A stretch of DNA of 64,000 nt, taken from FEN-1191 sp036490715. GTDB taxonomy: Bacteria; Pseudomonadota; Gammaproteobacteria; Steroidobacterales; Steroidobacteraceae. The position numbers were made by a program, and so were the translations under genes. The notes beneath the pieces are model-generated. The model had not been told where the DNA came from. It saw nothing but the letters and a program-made list of their open reading frames with translations, and did no database searches. Shown in pieces: positions 14,596-23,618 of the stretch (its first letter is position 1; each line of letters begins with the position of its first letter). The DNA lies in assembly GCA_036490715.1 (NCBI GenBank), contig DASXDL010000004.1:23143-87142 (forward strand), read 5' to 3'.

Positions 14596-16929
14596 TCAGC
14601 CGACGATCCGCAGTGCCCGCAGCGCGCGCACGTGGCCGAGCGTCACGCAGTGATCGGCGCCTTCCCAGTGATCCGGGGCGTAATGGCGGGTGAAATTGAG
14701 TTGCTTTGCGCCGGACAATTCCTGCGCCGACAGCCGCACCGACCACATGCCGAACGGCTCCTGCGATGCGGCGCGCTCCTGCACGCGCTGCCAGTCGTCC
14801 AGCCCAAAGTGCAGCGTGAAGGGCTCACGATCCTCGATCACCAGCGCGCGACCGGCTTCCAGCTGCTGCACCGGCACTTCGGTGCGAAAGTGCCAGGCGT
14901 CGGCAACCCGCGCGGCGTGATCGGGGCCCTGGGTGCGATAGCGCTCTTCAACCGCGCGCAGCAGTTCGATCGGCCGTCCCTGCTGGCGCGCAATCATCAG
15001 CTTGAGGAACTCGGCGTGTGCCCACAGCAGCGGCATCGCGCTGCCGGACGGGCGCCCGGGTTCGAGCCCCAGCGCAGGAATCGGTGCGGCGTCCCATACC
15101 TGCTCGGGCAGCAGGCCGCCGTCGCTGGCGCAACGCCACATGGTGCGAAGGTACTCGATCGGGTCCAGGCCGCTCTGCAGCGCCAGGTGCCCGCGCTCAC
15201 CCACCAGCAGCGGCCAGGCGCGCCCAATGCCGCAGCCATCGAACGCCGCGCCATTGGCGTGTTCTCCGTAGCCGTCATCGTTGTAGCGGTGATAGAGCGT
15301 CCCCGAGGGCGTGTCGACACTGAGCACCTTGTCGACCACCTTGATGGTGTCCTGGATGCGTGGATCCTCGGCGTTGCGCAGCCCCAGGCGCGTGAGATAG
15401 GAAAAATCCAGGCTCACCAGCGCTGCCGCCTTGATGTCCTCGCCGGCGCGGTTGCGCAACTGCACGCGGCAGCTGCGATTGTTGCCTTCGGCCACGCCGA
15501 TGCGCACGTAATAGCCGTTCACGCCCAGTTCGTGCGCCAGGTCGCTGTCATCGACGTAGCACCAGAACTCCAGGCGCTCGTTCCACTCATCCGCCAGGCT
15601 GAAGGCATAGGCGCGCTCCGCGTCGGTCAGCCACGGCTCGGCCGCCACCAGCGCACTGACGGCCGCGGCCAGCGAGAACGGACTCACGCCGGGGTTCTCC
15701 TCCCAGCGATCCTGCGGGCTGGACGGCCCGGTGCGGGCAATGAATCCGACCGCCGCGCGCACCATCTGCGCGGTGCCAGGCAGATCCGGATCACCGATCT
15801 CGCGCCGCTTGGCGGCCAGCAGCACCGGAAAGGCTGCCTCATCCAGCTGCACGCCGACCCAGAACGGCTGTCCGCTGGGAAAGTAGTTCTGCGGCCAGGA
15901 CCCGTCTGGCTTCTGCGTGGCAGCCAGGTGCGCCAGGATGTGGCGCGCATCCACTGGCTGGTTGGCGGCCAGCAGCGCGAACGCGGTCAGCGTGGCATCG
16001 CGCGGCCACACCAGGTGATAGCCGCCGAGCGTGTCGGTGCTGTTGCCCCAGGGAATGCTCAGGCTCGCCACCACCGCGCCCGGATAGGCGCGATCCTCGT
16101 GAATCTTGAGCACCGTGGCCGACAACAATCCGGCATTGGCCAGCGCCTGATCCGGTCCCGGCAGGCGCAGCCGCGTGCCCCAGTCGCGCCAGGCCTCCAG
16201 GAACTCCTCGCGTAGCGCATCGAACGGGGCTGCGAGCGCGGTGCGGGCCCGGGTCTGAGCGCCGAGCACGCTGCCGGCAAAGCCCAGGGCGATCACGCCG
16301 CGACTGCCCTCTGCCTGCGCGCTGATCGCGACCGTGCCCTCGTCGGCATGGGTAAATCCATAGGTCAGGCGCCCATGCTGATTCAGGTCCTGCCAGCCGT
16401 CCGAGGCGCCCACGTAGCCGCAGCTCAGGTTGCTCAGCGGACCGTCGGCCGCCAGACACAGGCTCAGATCGCCGTGGCGCGCGAAGCCCTGCCCGGCGTC
16501 GATCCAGGCGTTGTTGTGGCGGCCGCTGCTGCCCAGGTGCGGCGCCAGGATCAGCACCAGGCGATACGCGCCGCTCAAGTTGAAGCGCACCAGTAGCACG
16601 TCACGCTGCGGATCGGGCAGTACTTCCAGCGCCAGGGTGTAGTCATCGCCGTGGTGCGTGATGGTCACGGCCGGCAGGTACGGACCGGGCGTGGAGATCG
16701 TGTAGCGGCGCACCCGCTTGAGGTCGACCCAGCGTTCCTTGCCCACCAGGTAGAAGCTGAAATCGCGCACCTGCGGCTGCCCGGTGGAGGGCCAGTAGAT
16801 CTCGTTGATGATGCCGTGGCCGACCGTCACCCACAGGCGCGATCCGCCCAGCGCGGTACTGATGAAGTCCTTGTCGCTCGAGCACCAGGTCGGCGCGATT
16901 CCCGGTGCTCCGAAGGCCGCATCACTCAT
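14596..16929 (-). CDS. GH15 glucoamylase / glucodextranase-like
   Basis: A 777-residue glycoside hydrolase family 15 enzyme with a bacterial N-terminal beta-sandwich domain (about 1-270) and the catalytic (alpha/alpha)6 barrel. The barrel shows WPRDATL, the DRWEENPGVSP segment carrying the probable catalytic acid, and LLPEQVWD carrying the probable base. It should release glucose from alpha-glucans. No signal peptide is visible, so it may act on intracellular glycogen or maltodextrin. It lies between an SDR resembling glucose 1-dehydrogenase (1-nt gap) and the M28 gene (1-nt gap). Confidence 0.93.
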   Translation of the reverse strand: MSDAAFGAPGIAPTWCSSDKDFISTALGGSRLWVTVGHGIINEIYWPSTGQPQVRDFSFYLVGKERWVDLKRVRRYTISTPGPYLPAVTITHHGDDYTLALEVLPDPQRDVLLVRFNLSGAYRLVLILAPHLGSSGRHNNAWIDAGQGFARHGDLSLCLAADGPLSNLSCGYVGASDGWQDLNQHGRLTYGFTHADEGTVAISAQAEGSRGVIALGFAGSVLGAQTRARTALAAPFDALREEFLEAWRDWGTRLRLPGPDQALANAGLLSATVLKIHEDRAYPGAVVASLSIPWGNSTDTLGGYHLVWPRDATLTAFALLAANQPVDARHILAHLAATQKPDGSWPQNYFPSGQPFWVGVQLDEAAFPVLLAAKRREIGDPDLPGTAQMVRAAVGFIARTGPSSPQDRWEENPGVSPFSLAAAVSALVAAEPWLTDAERAYAFSLADEWNERLEFWCYVDDSDLAHELGVNGYYVRIGVAEGNNRSCRVQLRNRAGEDIKAAALVSLDFSYLTRLGLRNAEDPRIQDTIKVVDKVLSVDTPSGTLYHRYNDDGYGEHANGAAFDGCGIGRAWPLLVGERGHLALQSGLDPIEYLRTMWRCASDGGLLPEQVWDAAPIPALGLEPGRPSGSAMPLLWAHAEFLKLMIARQQGRPIELLRAVEERYRTQGPDHAARVADAWHFRTEVPVQQLEAGRALVIEDREPFTLHFGLDDWQRVQERAASQEPFGMWSVRLSAQELSGAKQLNFTRHYAPDHWEGADHCVTLGHVRALRALRIVG

Positions 16930-16930
16930 G

Positions 16931-17713
16931 TCAGCCGCCGTGACTGAAGGCCGGATAGTCGGTCATGCCGCCATCGACGAATACGCTGGTGCCGGTGACG
17001 TAGCTGGCGACCTCGGAGGCCAGCACAACGACCATGCCGGCGATGTCCTGCGGCTCGCCGACTCGCCCGAGCGCGATCTTGCTGAGCAGATCCTGCTTGC
17101 CGGCCGGGTCCTGCCACACCGCCGCATTGATCGGCGTGCGGATCGCTCCGGGCGCCACGCACAGCACCCGCACCCCGTGGACGCCGGCTTCCTGCGCCAG
17201 CGTCTTGGCCATCATCGACAGGCCGGCCTTGCTGGCGGCATAGGCACTGTAACCGCTCCAGGCAATCACCTCGTGCACGCTGCTGGTGTTGACGATGACG
17301 CCCGAGCGCTGCGGCACCATGCGCTTGAGCGCTTCGCGCGCGCACAGGAACGCCCCGGACAGATTGATCTTGAGCACCTGGTCCCAGGCCTGCGGCTCGG
17401 CCTCCCAGGCCAGTGCGCGCCTACCATCGATGCCGGCATTGTTGACCAGCACGTCGATGCCGCCCCAGGCGGCATCGAGCTTCTGGAACATGCCGCTCAC
17501 CTCGTCCGGCTTCGTCACGTCGGCCGGCAGCGCCAGGCTTTCGCAGCTACCGGCGCGCAGCTGCTGCTGCAGCTGCTCGGTCTGCTCCGGATGTACGACA
17601 TAATTGATCGCCACGCGGGCCCGCTCGGCCGCGAACGCGCGCACTATCGCGGCGCCCAGGCCGGAATTGCCGCCGGTCACCAAGACCCGCTTGTCGGACA
17701 GTTTCAGGTCCAT
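16931..17713 (-). CDS. SDR oxidoreductase, glucose 1-dehydrogenase-like
   Basis: A 260-residue classical SDR: TGGNSGLGAAIV near residue 12, an N-Y-V-x-H/Q cofactor loop like NADP-using glucose dehydrogenases, NNAGI, SSVHEVIAWSGYSAYAASK with the Ser/Tyr/Lys set, and a C-terminal GTSVFVDGGMTDYP. The last block is typical of glucose 1-dehydrogenases. Start ATG at 17713 chosen because upstream residues are Arg/Gln-rich and overlap the divergent gene's promoter region. Co-transcription with GH15 makes oxidation of the released glucose plausible; that link is inference. Confidence 0.88.
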   Translation of the reverse strand: MDLKLSDKRVLVTGGNSGLGAAIVRAFAAERARVAINYVVHPEQTEQLQQQLRAGSCESLALPADVTKPDEVSGMFQKLDAAWGGIDVLVNNAGIDGRRALAWEAEPQAWDQVLKINLSGAFLCAREALKRMVPQRSGVIVNTSSVHEVIAWSGYSAYAASKAGLSMMAKTLAQEAGVHGVRVLCVAPGAIRTPINAAVWQDPAGKQDLLSKIALGRVGEPQDIAGMVVVLASEVASYVTGTSVFVDGGMTDYPAFSHGG

Positions 17714-17767
17714 GCGTCTGTGAGCATAGCGGTCTTTACCGGAGCGCAGAAGTCGGATAATGCGAGC

Positions 17768-18883
17768 ATGTCGATGGCCAGTTTCCTGCGCTACCTGCTG
17801 CTGCCGGCGCGGCCGACGGCGCTGCTGCTGATCGCGCTGCTGACGCTCGGTGTGCTGCTGGCCGAGCATGCCGGCCTGTTCGGCCTGGCGCTTGAGATCA
17901 TGCTGCTGAGCTGGCTGGCGACCTACGGCTATGTGCTGCTGGAGCGGGTCGCCAACGGCAGCGTCGAGCCGCCGGTGCTGGCGATCGAGATGCTCAACCC
18001 GGTCAACGAGCCACGCGCGCTGTGGCAGGTGGTCGTGGTGCTGCTGCTGCTGGGCGCGCTGCAGCTGCTGGCGCTACTGGTCAATGCGCCGCTGGCGCTC
18101 GCGCTTGCGGCCCTGCTGCTGCTGGCGCTGCCGGCCTCGATCGGCGCCTTGGGTGCGGGCGATGGCATCTTGCAGGCGATCAATCCGCTGGTGTTGTGGC
18201 GGATCATGCGCGGCCTCGGCCTGTGCTATCTGGGCATCGTGCTGGCCATCGCGCTCGAGTGCGCCGCGCTGCTATCGCTGGCGCGCTACACCGCCCTGCC
18301 GCGGGCGCTGCTCATCGCGCTGCTGATATTCGCCTGGCTGTCGGTATTCGCGCTGATCGGCGGTGCGCTGTACGAGCAACGCCACGCGCTCGGCTACGAG
18401 CCGATCGACTCGCCCGAACGCCGCGCGCAACGCGCGCAGCAGTCGCTGGAGCAGGAGCGTTCCCGCTTTCTCGATCGCGTCTACGGCGAGGCGCGCGGCG
18501 GCAATCTGGCCGCCGCCTGGGGCACGATCGAGCACGAACTGGCCGCGCGCGCCTTCGCCTTCGAATTCTACGACTGGCTGCTGGAACGGCTGACACGCCT
18601 GCCGAGCCCGCCGCTCTCCACTCGCCTGGCGCAGGACTTCATCAGCCGCGCACTCGGACACGACAATGCCCGCGTCACGCTCTGGGCGCGCCGCTGCCTC
18701 AAGCTCGATCCGGGGTTTCGTCCGCGCTCGGCCGCCGAGACGCTGCGGGTGGCCGAGCTGGCGCGGCTCGCCGGTGATCGCGCCAGCGCGCGCGCCCTGC
18801 TGGTGGATTTCGATCGGCACTTCCCCGGCGCTGCGGCCGCAGCAACGGCAGCGGCGATGTTCGAGCCGCTACGCCGCGATTGA
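17768..18883 (+). CDS. Uncharacterised membrane protein with C-terminal helical repeat domain
   Basis: A 371-residue protein I do not recognise. Residues 1-210 contain about six hydrophobic helices rich in Leu/Ala. The remaining 160 residues are soluble and helical (LDRVYGEARGGNLAAAW, FYDWLLERLTRLP, ARRCLKLDPGFRP), resembling tetratricopeptide-like repeats ending in a HFPG motif. Two candidate starts, ATG 17768 and ATG 17774, lie 55-60 nt from the divergent SDR start. The 3' end overlaps the convergent pirin gene by 15 nt. Confidence 0.75.
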   Translation: MSMASFLRYLLLPARPTALLLIALLTLGVLLAEHAGLFGLALEIMLLSWLATYGYVLLERVANGSVEPPVLAIEMLNPVNEPRALWQVVVVLLLLGALQLLALLVNAPLALALAALLLLALPASIGALGAGDGILQAINPLVLWRIMRGLGLCYLGIVLAIALECAALLSLARYTALPRALLIALLIFAWLSVFALIGGALYEQRHALGYEPIDSPERRAQRAQQSLEQERSRFLDRVYGEARGGNLAAAWGTIEHELAARAFAFEFYDWLLERLTRLPSPPLSTRLAQDFISRALGHDNARVTLWARRCLKLDPGFRPRSAAETLRVAELARLAGDRASARALLVDFDRHFPGAAAAATAAAMFEPLRRD

Positions 18884-19585
18884 CAGGCCCGGCAGGTCGA
18901 ACACCAGCACCTCGGACTCGTGTCCGTTCTGCAGCCGCAGCGTGGTGGTGTCGGTGAGTTTCAGCGCATCACCGGCGCCCAGGCGCGTGCCCTCGACCTC
19001 CAGTTCGCCGCGCGCCAGGTGGATGTAGGCGCGGCGGCCGGGACGCACGTACAGGCTGGCGCTCTCGCCGCGGTCGAAAAGACCGGCGTGCAGGCGCGCG
19101 TCCTGGTGCAGCAGCACCGAGTCGTCGGCCCGATCGGGCGAGGCGATCAGGCGCAGCCGGCCGCGCCGCTCGGCGGCTGCGAAGTGGCGCTGCTCGTAGC
19201 CCGGATCGATGCCGCGCTTCTGCGGCGTGATCCAGATCTGCAGGAAATGCACCGCTTCGGTGTTGGAGGCGTTGTACTCGCTATGCTGCACACCACGCCC
19301 GGCGCTCATGCGCTGCACATCCCCGGGCCGGATGATCGAGCCGTTGCCGAGTGAGTCCTGGTGCGCCAGCGCACCGGACAGCACGTAGCTGAGGATCTCC
19401 ATGTCGCGGTGGCCGTGGGCGCCGAAGCCCGCGCCCGGCTGCACCCGATCCTCGTTGATCACCCGCAGCGGACCGTACTCGACGTGGCGCGGATCAAAGT
19501 AGTCGGCAAACGAGAAGGTGTGAAAGGAGCTCAGCCAGCCTCGGTCGACAAAGCCCCGCTCATCACTGCGTCGCAGTTCCTGCAT
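18869..19585 (-). CDS. Pirin family protein (YhhW-like)
   Basis: A 238-residue bicupin of the pirin family. The N-terminal cupin has the metal ligands in GAHGHRDMEILSYV and the later GRGVQHSEYN; FHTFSFADYFDP near residue 21 is a family signature. Members such as YhhW cleave quercetin in vitro; their cellular role is uncertain. The C-terminal cupin is more divergent. It is 8 nt downstream of the lipoprotein gene on the same strand. Confidence 0.92.
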   Translation of the reverse strand: MQELRRSDERGFVDRGWLSSFHTFSFADYFDPRHVEYGPLRVINEDRVQPGAGFGAHGHRDMEILSYVLSGALAHQDSLGNGSIIRPGDVQRMSAGRGVQHSEYNASNTEAVHFLQIWITPQKRGIDPGYEQRHFAAAERRGRLRLIASPDRADDSVLLHQDARLHAGLFDRGESASLYVRPGRRAYIHLARGELEVEGTRLGAGDALKLTDTTTLRLQNGHESEVLVFDLPGLSIAA

Positions 19586-19593
19586 CGCGCCGC

Positions 19594-20001
19594 TCAGCCG
19601 CGCGCTGCGGCTGGCTCCCGCTGCGCCAGTTGCTGGCGCAGCTTGCCGTAGTCGAGTGGCCGAATCTCATCGATCAGACAGCGTTCATGCTCAAACAGCA
19701 CATAGTCCAGACGGCTGACCTCGCTGGGCGTGGCGTTGGCCAGGTGGATATCGGTGGCGTACTGCATCTGCGCGCAGGGCGGAGCCACCCCGAGCAGGTA
19801 GGCATCGTTATTGACGATCACCAGCAGGTGGCTCGAGCCGATGACCTGCCAGCCCTGGTACGAATTGCGATCATCAAAGCGCTGGATTGGCGCCCCGGCG
19901 TACTGTTCGCATTGGGCCAGCGTCGGGTGGGAACTCAGGTGCATCGAGCTGCAGCCGACGAGCGCAGCTGCGAGTAGCAAGCAGGGAATGACCGGTCGCA
20001 T
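19594..20001 (-). CDS. Small lipoprotein, DUF6491-like
   Basis: A 135-residue protein with a type II signal peptide and lipobox LVGC (lipidated Cys17). The mature part contains the RFDDRNSYQGWQVIGSSHLLVIVNNDAYLLGV core, with Cys residues at PPCAQM and ERCLIDEIRPLDY, like DUF6491-type lipoproteins of Xanthomonadales and relatives. Probably attached to the inner leaflet of the outer membrane since residue 2 after Cys is not Asp. Function unknown. Divergent from the MarC gene. Confidence 0.75.
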   Translation of the reverse strand: MRPVIPCLLLAAALVGCSSMHLSSHPTLAQCEQYAGAPIQRFDDRNSYQGWQVIGSSHLLVIVNNDAYLLGVAPPCAQMQYATDIHLANATPSEVSRLDYVLFEHERCLIDEIRPLDYGKLRQQLAQREPAAARG

Positions 20002-20083
20002 GGACCTCCTCGCTTCCCTGTCGAGTGCGCTAGAGTCTAGCCCCGGGATCGGCGCTTGTCATGCCGCGGCAGGGAGAGGATGG

Positions 20084-20779
20084 GTGTACACGGTCGCGCT
20101 GGTTGATGCGCTGCTGCATTTCGGTTCGGTGATCTTACTGGCGGTCGGTGCGCTGCTGCCGATCGTCGACCCGCTGGCCGGCGCCCCGATCTACCTGGCG
20201 ATGACCGCGAGCTTCACGCACGAGGAGCGCAGCCGCATGGCCAAGGCGGTCGCAATCAACAGCTTCCTGCTGCTGATCGCCTCGGCGCTGGTCGGCGCCT
20301 ACGTGCTGGACTTCTTCGGTCTGTCGATTCCGGCGGTCCAGGTCGCGGGCGGGATCGTGGTGTGTTCGATCGCCTGGTCACTGCTACACAGTCCAAACTC
20401 GCCGCCGGCCATGCAGCGCACCGGGCCGACGGTCACCGAGGTGCGCGACCCCGAGTACTTCAGCCAGCGCGCGTTCTACCCGATGACCATGCCGCTGACC
20501 GTCGGCCCGGGTTCGATTTCGGTCGCGCTGACGCTCGGTGCCAATCCGCCGGCCGGCTTCCGCTCGCAACTGGCCACGGCGCTGGCTCAGGCCATCGGCA
20601 TCCTGATGGTCGCGCTCGGCGTGTATCTGTGCTACCGCTATGCCGATCGGATCCTGCACAAACTCGGACCCACCGGCACCAGCGTGGTGGTGCGGCTGTC
20701 GGCCTTCATCCTGCTGTGCATCGGGGTGCAGATCTGCTGGAACGGCCTGCACGCGCTGATTGTCACCAGCCTGCACTAG
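20084..20779 (+). CDS. MarC family (UPF0056) integral membrane protein
   Basis: A 231-residue protein with six hydrophobic helices and MarC-family motifs: LLPIVDPLAGAPIYLAMT in the first half and FYPMTMPLTVGPGSISVAL in the second. The family is widespread; a role in antibiotic resistance was proposed for MarC and later not supported. The start is set to GTG 20084, with GGGAGAGG just upstream; longer readings begin in the divergent lipoprotein gene. The stop overlaps the convergent ppc stop by 4 nt. Confidence 0.88.
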   Translation: MYTVALVDALLHFGSVILLAVGALLPIVDPLAGAPIYLAMTASFTHEERSRMAKAVAINSFLLLIASALVGAYVLDFFGLSIPAVQVAGGIVVCSIAWSLLHSPNSPPAMQRTGPTVTEVRDPEYFSQRAFYPMTMPLTVGPGSISVALTLGANPPAGFRSQLATALAQAIGILMVALGVYLCYRYADRILHKLGPTGTSVVVRLSAFILLCIGVQICWNGLHALIVTSLH

Positions 20780-23508
20780 CCGCTGTTGCGCAGTGCCGTG
20801 GCGATGGCGTTGATCGACAGCTGCAGGCCCTCGCGCACGCGCGGATCCTTCTCGCCGGCGCGATGGCGCTTGAGCAGTTCGACCTGCAGCCAGTTGAGCG
20901 GCTCGATATAGGGCAGCCGCAGATGAATCGCGGCCGCAAGCCCGGCGTGCTTCTCCAGCAGCCGCGTCTGGCCGGTGACCGACAGCAGCGCATCGTGGGT
21001 CGCGATCCAGCCATCGCGGATGCGCCCGAAGATGTGGTCAGCGAGCGCGCGGTCCTGCACCAGCCCGGCGTAGCGCGCGGCGATGTTCATGTCGGATTTG
21101 GACAGCACCATCTCGAGGTTGTCGAGCGTGGCGCTGAAGAATGGCCACGCCTCGACCATCTCGCGCAGCAAGCTCCGGTCGCTGAATGACTGCAGCGCAT
21201 TGCCGACACCGTACCAGCCCGGCAGCATCACCCGCGCCTGCGCCCAGCTGAACACCCACGGGATCGCGCGCAGATCCTCGATCCGGTCGGAATTGGTGCG
21301 CGAGGCCGGCCGCGAGCCGATTTTCAGCTCGGCGATCTCGCGCAGCGGCGTCATCTGCCTGAAAACGGTGGAGAAGCCCTCGGTCTCGTATACCAGCGAG
21401 CGGTAAGCCTTGAAGGCCGCCTGCGACAGCGCATCCATGGTGGCGGCGAACCGCGAGCGGTCGCGCTCCGACAGGCTGTCGCTCTCGAGCGAGGCCATCA
21501 GTGTCGCCGACGCGATCGCCTCCAGGTTGGCGCTGGCGCTCTCGGCGGTGGCGTACTTGGCAGCCACTACTTCGCCCTGCTCGGTAATGCGGATGCGGCC
21601 GCTGACGCTGCCGTGCGGCTGCGCCCGAATCGCGGCCACCGAGGAGCCGCCACCGCGGCCGACCGCACCGCCGCGCCCGTGAAACACCTGCATGCGCGTG
21701 CCGCACTGGGCGAACACCTCGGCCAGCGTGCGCGTGGCCTCGTGCAAACTCCATACCGAGGTCAGGTAACCGCCGTCCTTATTGGAGTCGGAATAGCCGA
21801 CCATCACCTCCTGGTAGCCGTGCGCGGAGGTGACCGCTGCCACTTCCGGCAATGACAGCCAGTCGCGCATGATCTGCGCGGAGTTCTGCAGGTCGGCGAT
21901 GGTCTCGAACAGCGGCACTACCATGATTGAGGCGCGGCGCGCGCCGTGGCCGCGGTACAGTCCGGCCTCCTTCAGCAGAATATTGACCTCGAGCAGATCC
22001 GACACGCACTCGCACTTGGACACGATGTAGGTGGTGATGCTGGCCGGGCCGTAGGTGTCGTGGGCACGCGCAGCCGCGCGCACGATCGCAAGCTCCGAGA
22101 GTGTCTCGGCCCCATAGCTGGCGAACGGACTGGCCAGCAGCCGCTCGCTCGACAGTTCGCGGCGCAGCAGCGCCACGCGCGCATCCTCGGGCAGGCCCTG
22201 ATAATTGAGCTCGGCGCCGGCGACCTTGAGCAGCTCGCCCACCACACGCGCATGCACGTCGGCGTTCTGACGCAGATCCATGGTCGCCAGGTGGAAGCCG
22301 AAGGTCTCGACCGAGCGGATCAGGCGCGCCAGCCCGCCGCCGCGGCCCAGCCAGCCACGGCTGCTGCTCTCGAGCGACTGCTCCAGTGCCGCAAGGTCGG
22401 CGCGCAGCGCCTCGGCGTCCGGATACGGTTCAGCCGCGAAGCGCGCCGGACGCGGCGGCGGCAGCCCGGTCAGTTTCTGGTAGGTGGCCGCGAGCCGCGC
22501 ATAGCTGCCGATCAGTGCCCGCCGATAGGGTTCATCGCGCCGCGTCGGGTTGGCATCGGCGCTGGCCTCCGCCAGCGCGGTGACGGCCTTGGTGACCGTG
22601 GCCAGCTCGGTGGAGATCGACAGTTCGGCTCCCATCGCGTGCACGCTGTCGAGGTAGTGCGCCAGCACCGTCTGCGAGGCGCGGCCGAGCGCGAACTGCA
22701 GTGATTCGGCAGTCACGTGCGGATTGCCATCGCGATCCCCGCCGATCCAGGTGCCCAGCCGCAGGAAGCTCTTGGGGCGGTGCTTGAGAATGCGCTCCCA
22801 GCGTGCGTACAGCGACGGCAGCACCGGCATGAAGATGTCGCGCATGTAGGCCAGCGCCGCGTGCACCTCGTCGGTCACGTACAGGCGCTCACGCCGCAGC
22901 GCTCGGGTCTGCCAGAGCAGCGCGATCTCGCGCGCGATCGCCTGTTCGATCAGCTCGCCCTCGGGCGTCTCGGTGCCGCCGGCTTGGCGCAATCGCATCA
23001 TCGCGGCGATGCGATTGCGATGATCCAGCATGCTCTTGCGCATCACCTCGGTCGGATGCGCGGTGAGCACCGGCACGATCAGCGCGCGATTGAGCAGCGC
23101 CACCGACTGCTGCTGATCGATGCCGACGGCGCTCAGCCGCTGCAGCGCGACGGCCATGTCGCCGCCTTCCTCAGCCGGAGTGCCCTGCAGGTCCTCGGCC
23201 AAATTGGCCAGCATCGAGAACAGCATGAAGCTGCGCACGAATGCCACCGTCTCATCGAGCGACAGGGTATCAAGGCCCAAGTCATCGCCGCGCACTTCGG
23301 CGGCGCCTCGATAGCGATCTACCGAGCTGGCCCGAATCGATTCGATGCGGCGGAACAGGGCCTCGCCACCGTACTCGCGGATGACATCGCCGAGCAGCTT
23401 GCCCAGAAAGCGAACATCGGCGTTCTGCGTGAGCACCAGGCCAGGCGCCGCCGGCGTCGCGGCGGCGGGCGCGGCAACGCCCGCGGGAGCGGAGGATTTT
23501 CTGACCAT
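20776..23508 (-). CDS. ppc: Phosphoenolpyruvate carboxylase
   Basis: A 910-residue PEP carboxylase, the usual length, making oxaloacetate from PEP and bicarbonate. Key motifs: LTAHPTEVMRKSM with the catalytic His, the GGDRDGNPHVT block, GYSDSNKDGG with the catalytic Lys, and FHGRGGAVGRGGG. The C-terminus ends in RNSG where most bacterial enzymes end RNTG. The N-terminal 25 residues are an Ala/Pro-rich extension. It lies downstream of a strong hairpin that ends the MFS gene, so it probably has its own promoter in 23509-23565. Confidence 0.97.
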   Translation of the reverse strand: MVRKSSAPAGVAAPAAATPAAPGLVLTQNADVRFLGKLLGDVIREYGGEALFRRIESIRASSVDRYRGAAEVRGDDLGLDTLSLDETVAFVRSFMLFSMLANLAEDLQGTPAEEGGDMAVALQRLSAVGIDQQQSVALLNRALIVPVLTAHPTEVMRKSMLDHRNRIAAMMRLRQAGGTETPEGELIEQAIAREIALLWQTRALRRERLYVTDEVHAALAYMRDIFMPVLPSLYARWERILKHRPKSFLRLGTWIGGDRDGNPHVTAESLQFALGRASQTVLAHYLDSVHAMGAELSISTELATVTKAVTALAEASADANPTRRDEPYRRALIGSYARLAATYQKLTGLPPPRPARFAAEPYPDAEALRADLAALEQSLESSSRGWLGRGGGLARLIRSVETFGFHLATMDLRQNADVHARVVGELLKVAGAELNYQGLPEDARVALLRRELSSERLLASPFASYGAETLSELAIVRAAARAHDTYGPASITTYIVSKCECVSDLLEVNILLKEAGLYRGHGARRASIMVVPLFETIADLQNSAQIMRDWLSLPEVAAVTSAHGYQEVMVGYSDSNKDGGYLTSVWSLHEATRTLAEVFAQCGTRMQVFHGRGGAVGRGGGSSVAAIRAQPHGSVSGRIRITEQGEVVAAKYATAESASANLEAIASATLMASLESDSLSERDRSRFAATMDALSQAAFKAYRSLVYETEGFSTVFRQMTPLREIAELKIGSRPASRTNSDRIEDLRAIPWVFSWAQARVMLPGWYGVGNALQSFSDRSLLREMVEAWPFFSATLDNLEMVLSKSDMNIAARYAGLVQDRALADHIFGRIRDGWIATHDALLSVTGQTRLLEKHAGLAAAIHLRLPYIEPLNWLQVELLKRHRAGEKDPRVREGLQLSINAIATALRNSG

Positions 23509-23565
23509 GACGCTAATGAATCACACAGCCGCCGCCACTGTCGACTTTGGGTCAGGATCGGCACC

Positions 23566-23607
23566 CCACCGGGCGCGGCGAGCGGCAACCGCCGCCGCGC
23601 CCGGTGG
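23566..23607 (-). terminator. Long perfect hairpin after the MFS gene
   Basis: CCACCGGGCGCGGCG (23566-23580) and CGCCGCGCCCGGTGG (23593-23607) are perfect 15-bp inverted arms; inside them GCGG-CAA-CCGC extends the stem to 19 bp with one bulged A. It begins 11 nt after the MFS stop on the minus strand, where a terminator is expected, but no T-run follows. Its strength suggests termination or 3'-end protection between the MFS and ppc genes. Confidence 0.7.
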
Positions 23608-23618
23608 CTAGAGGATCA

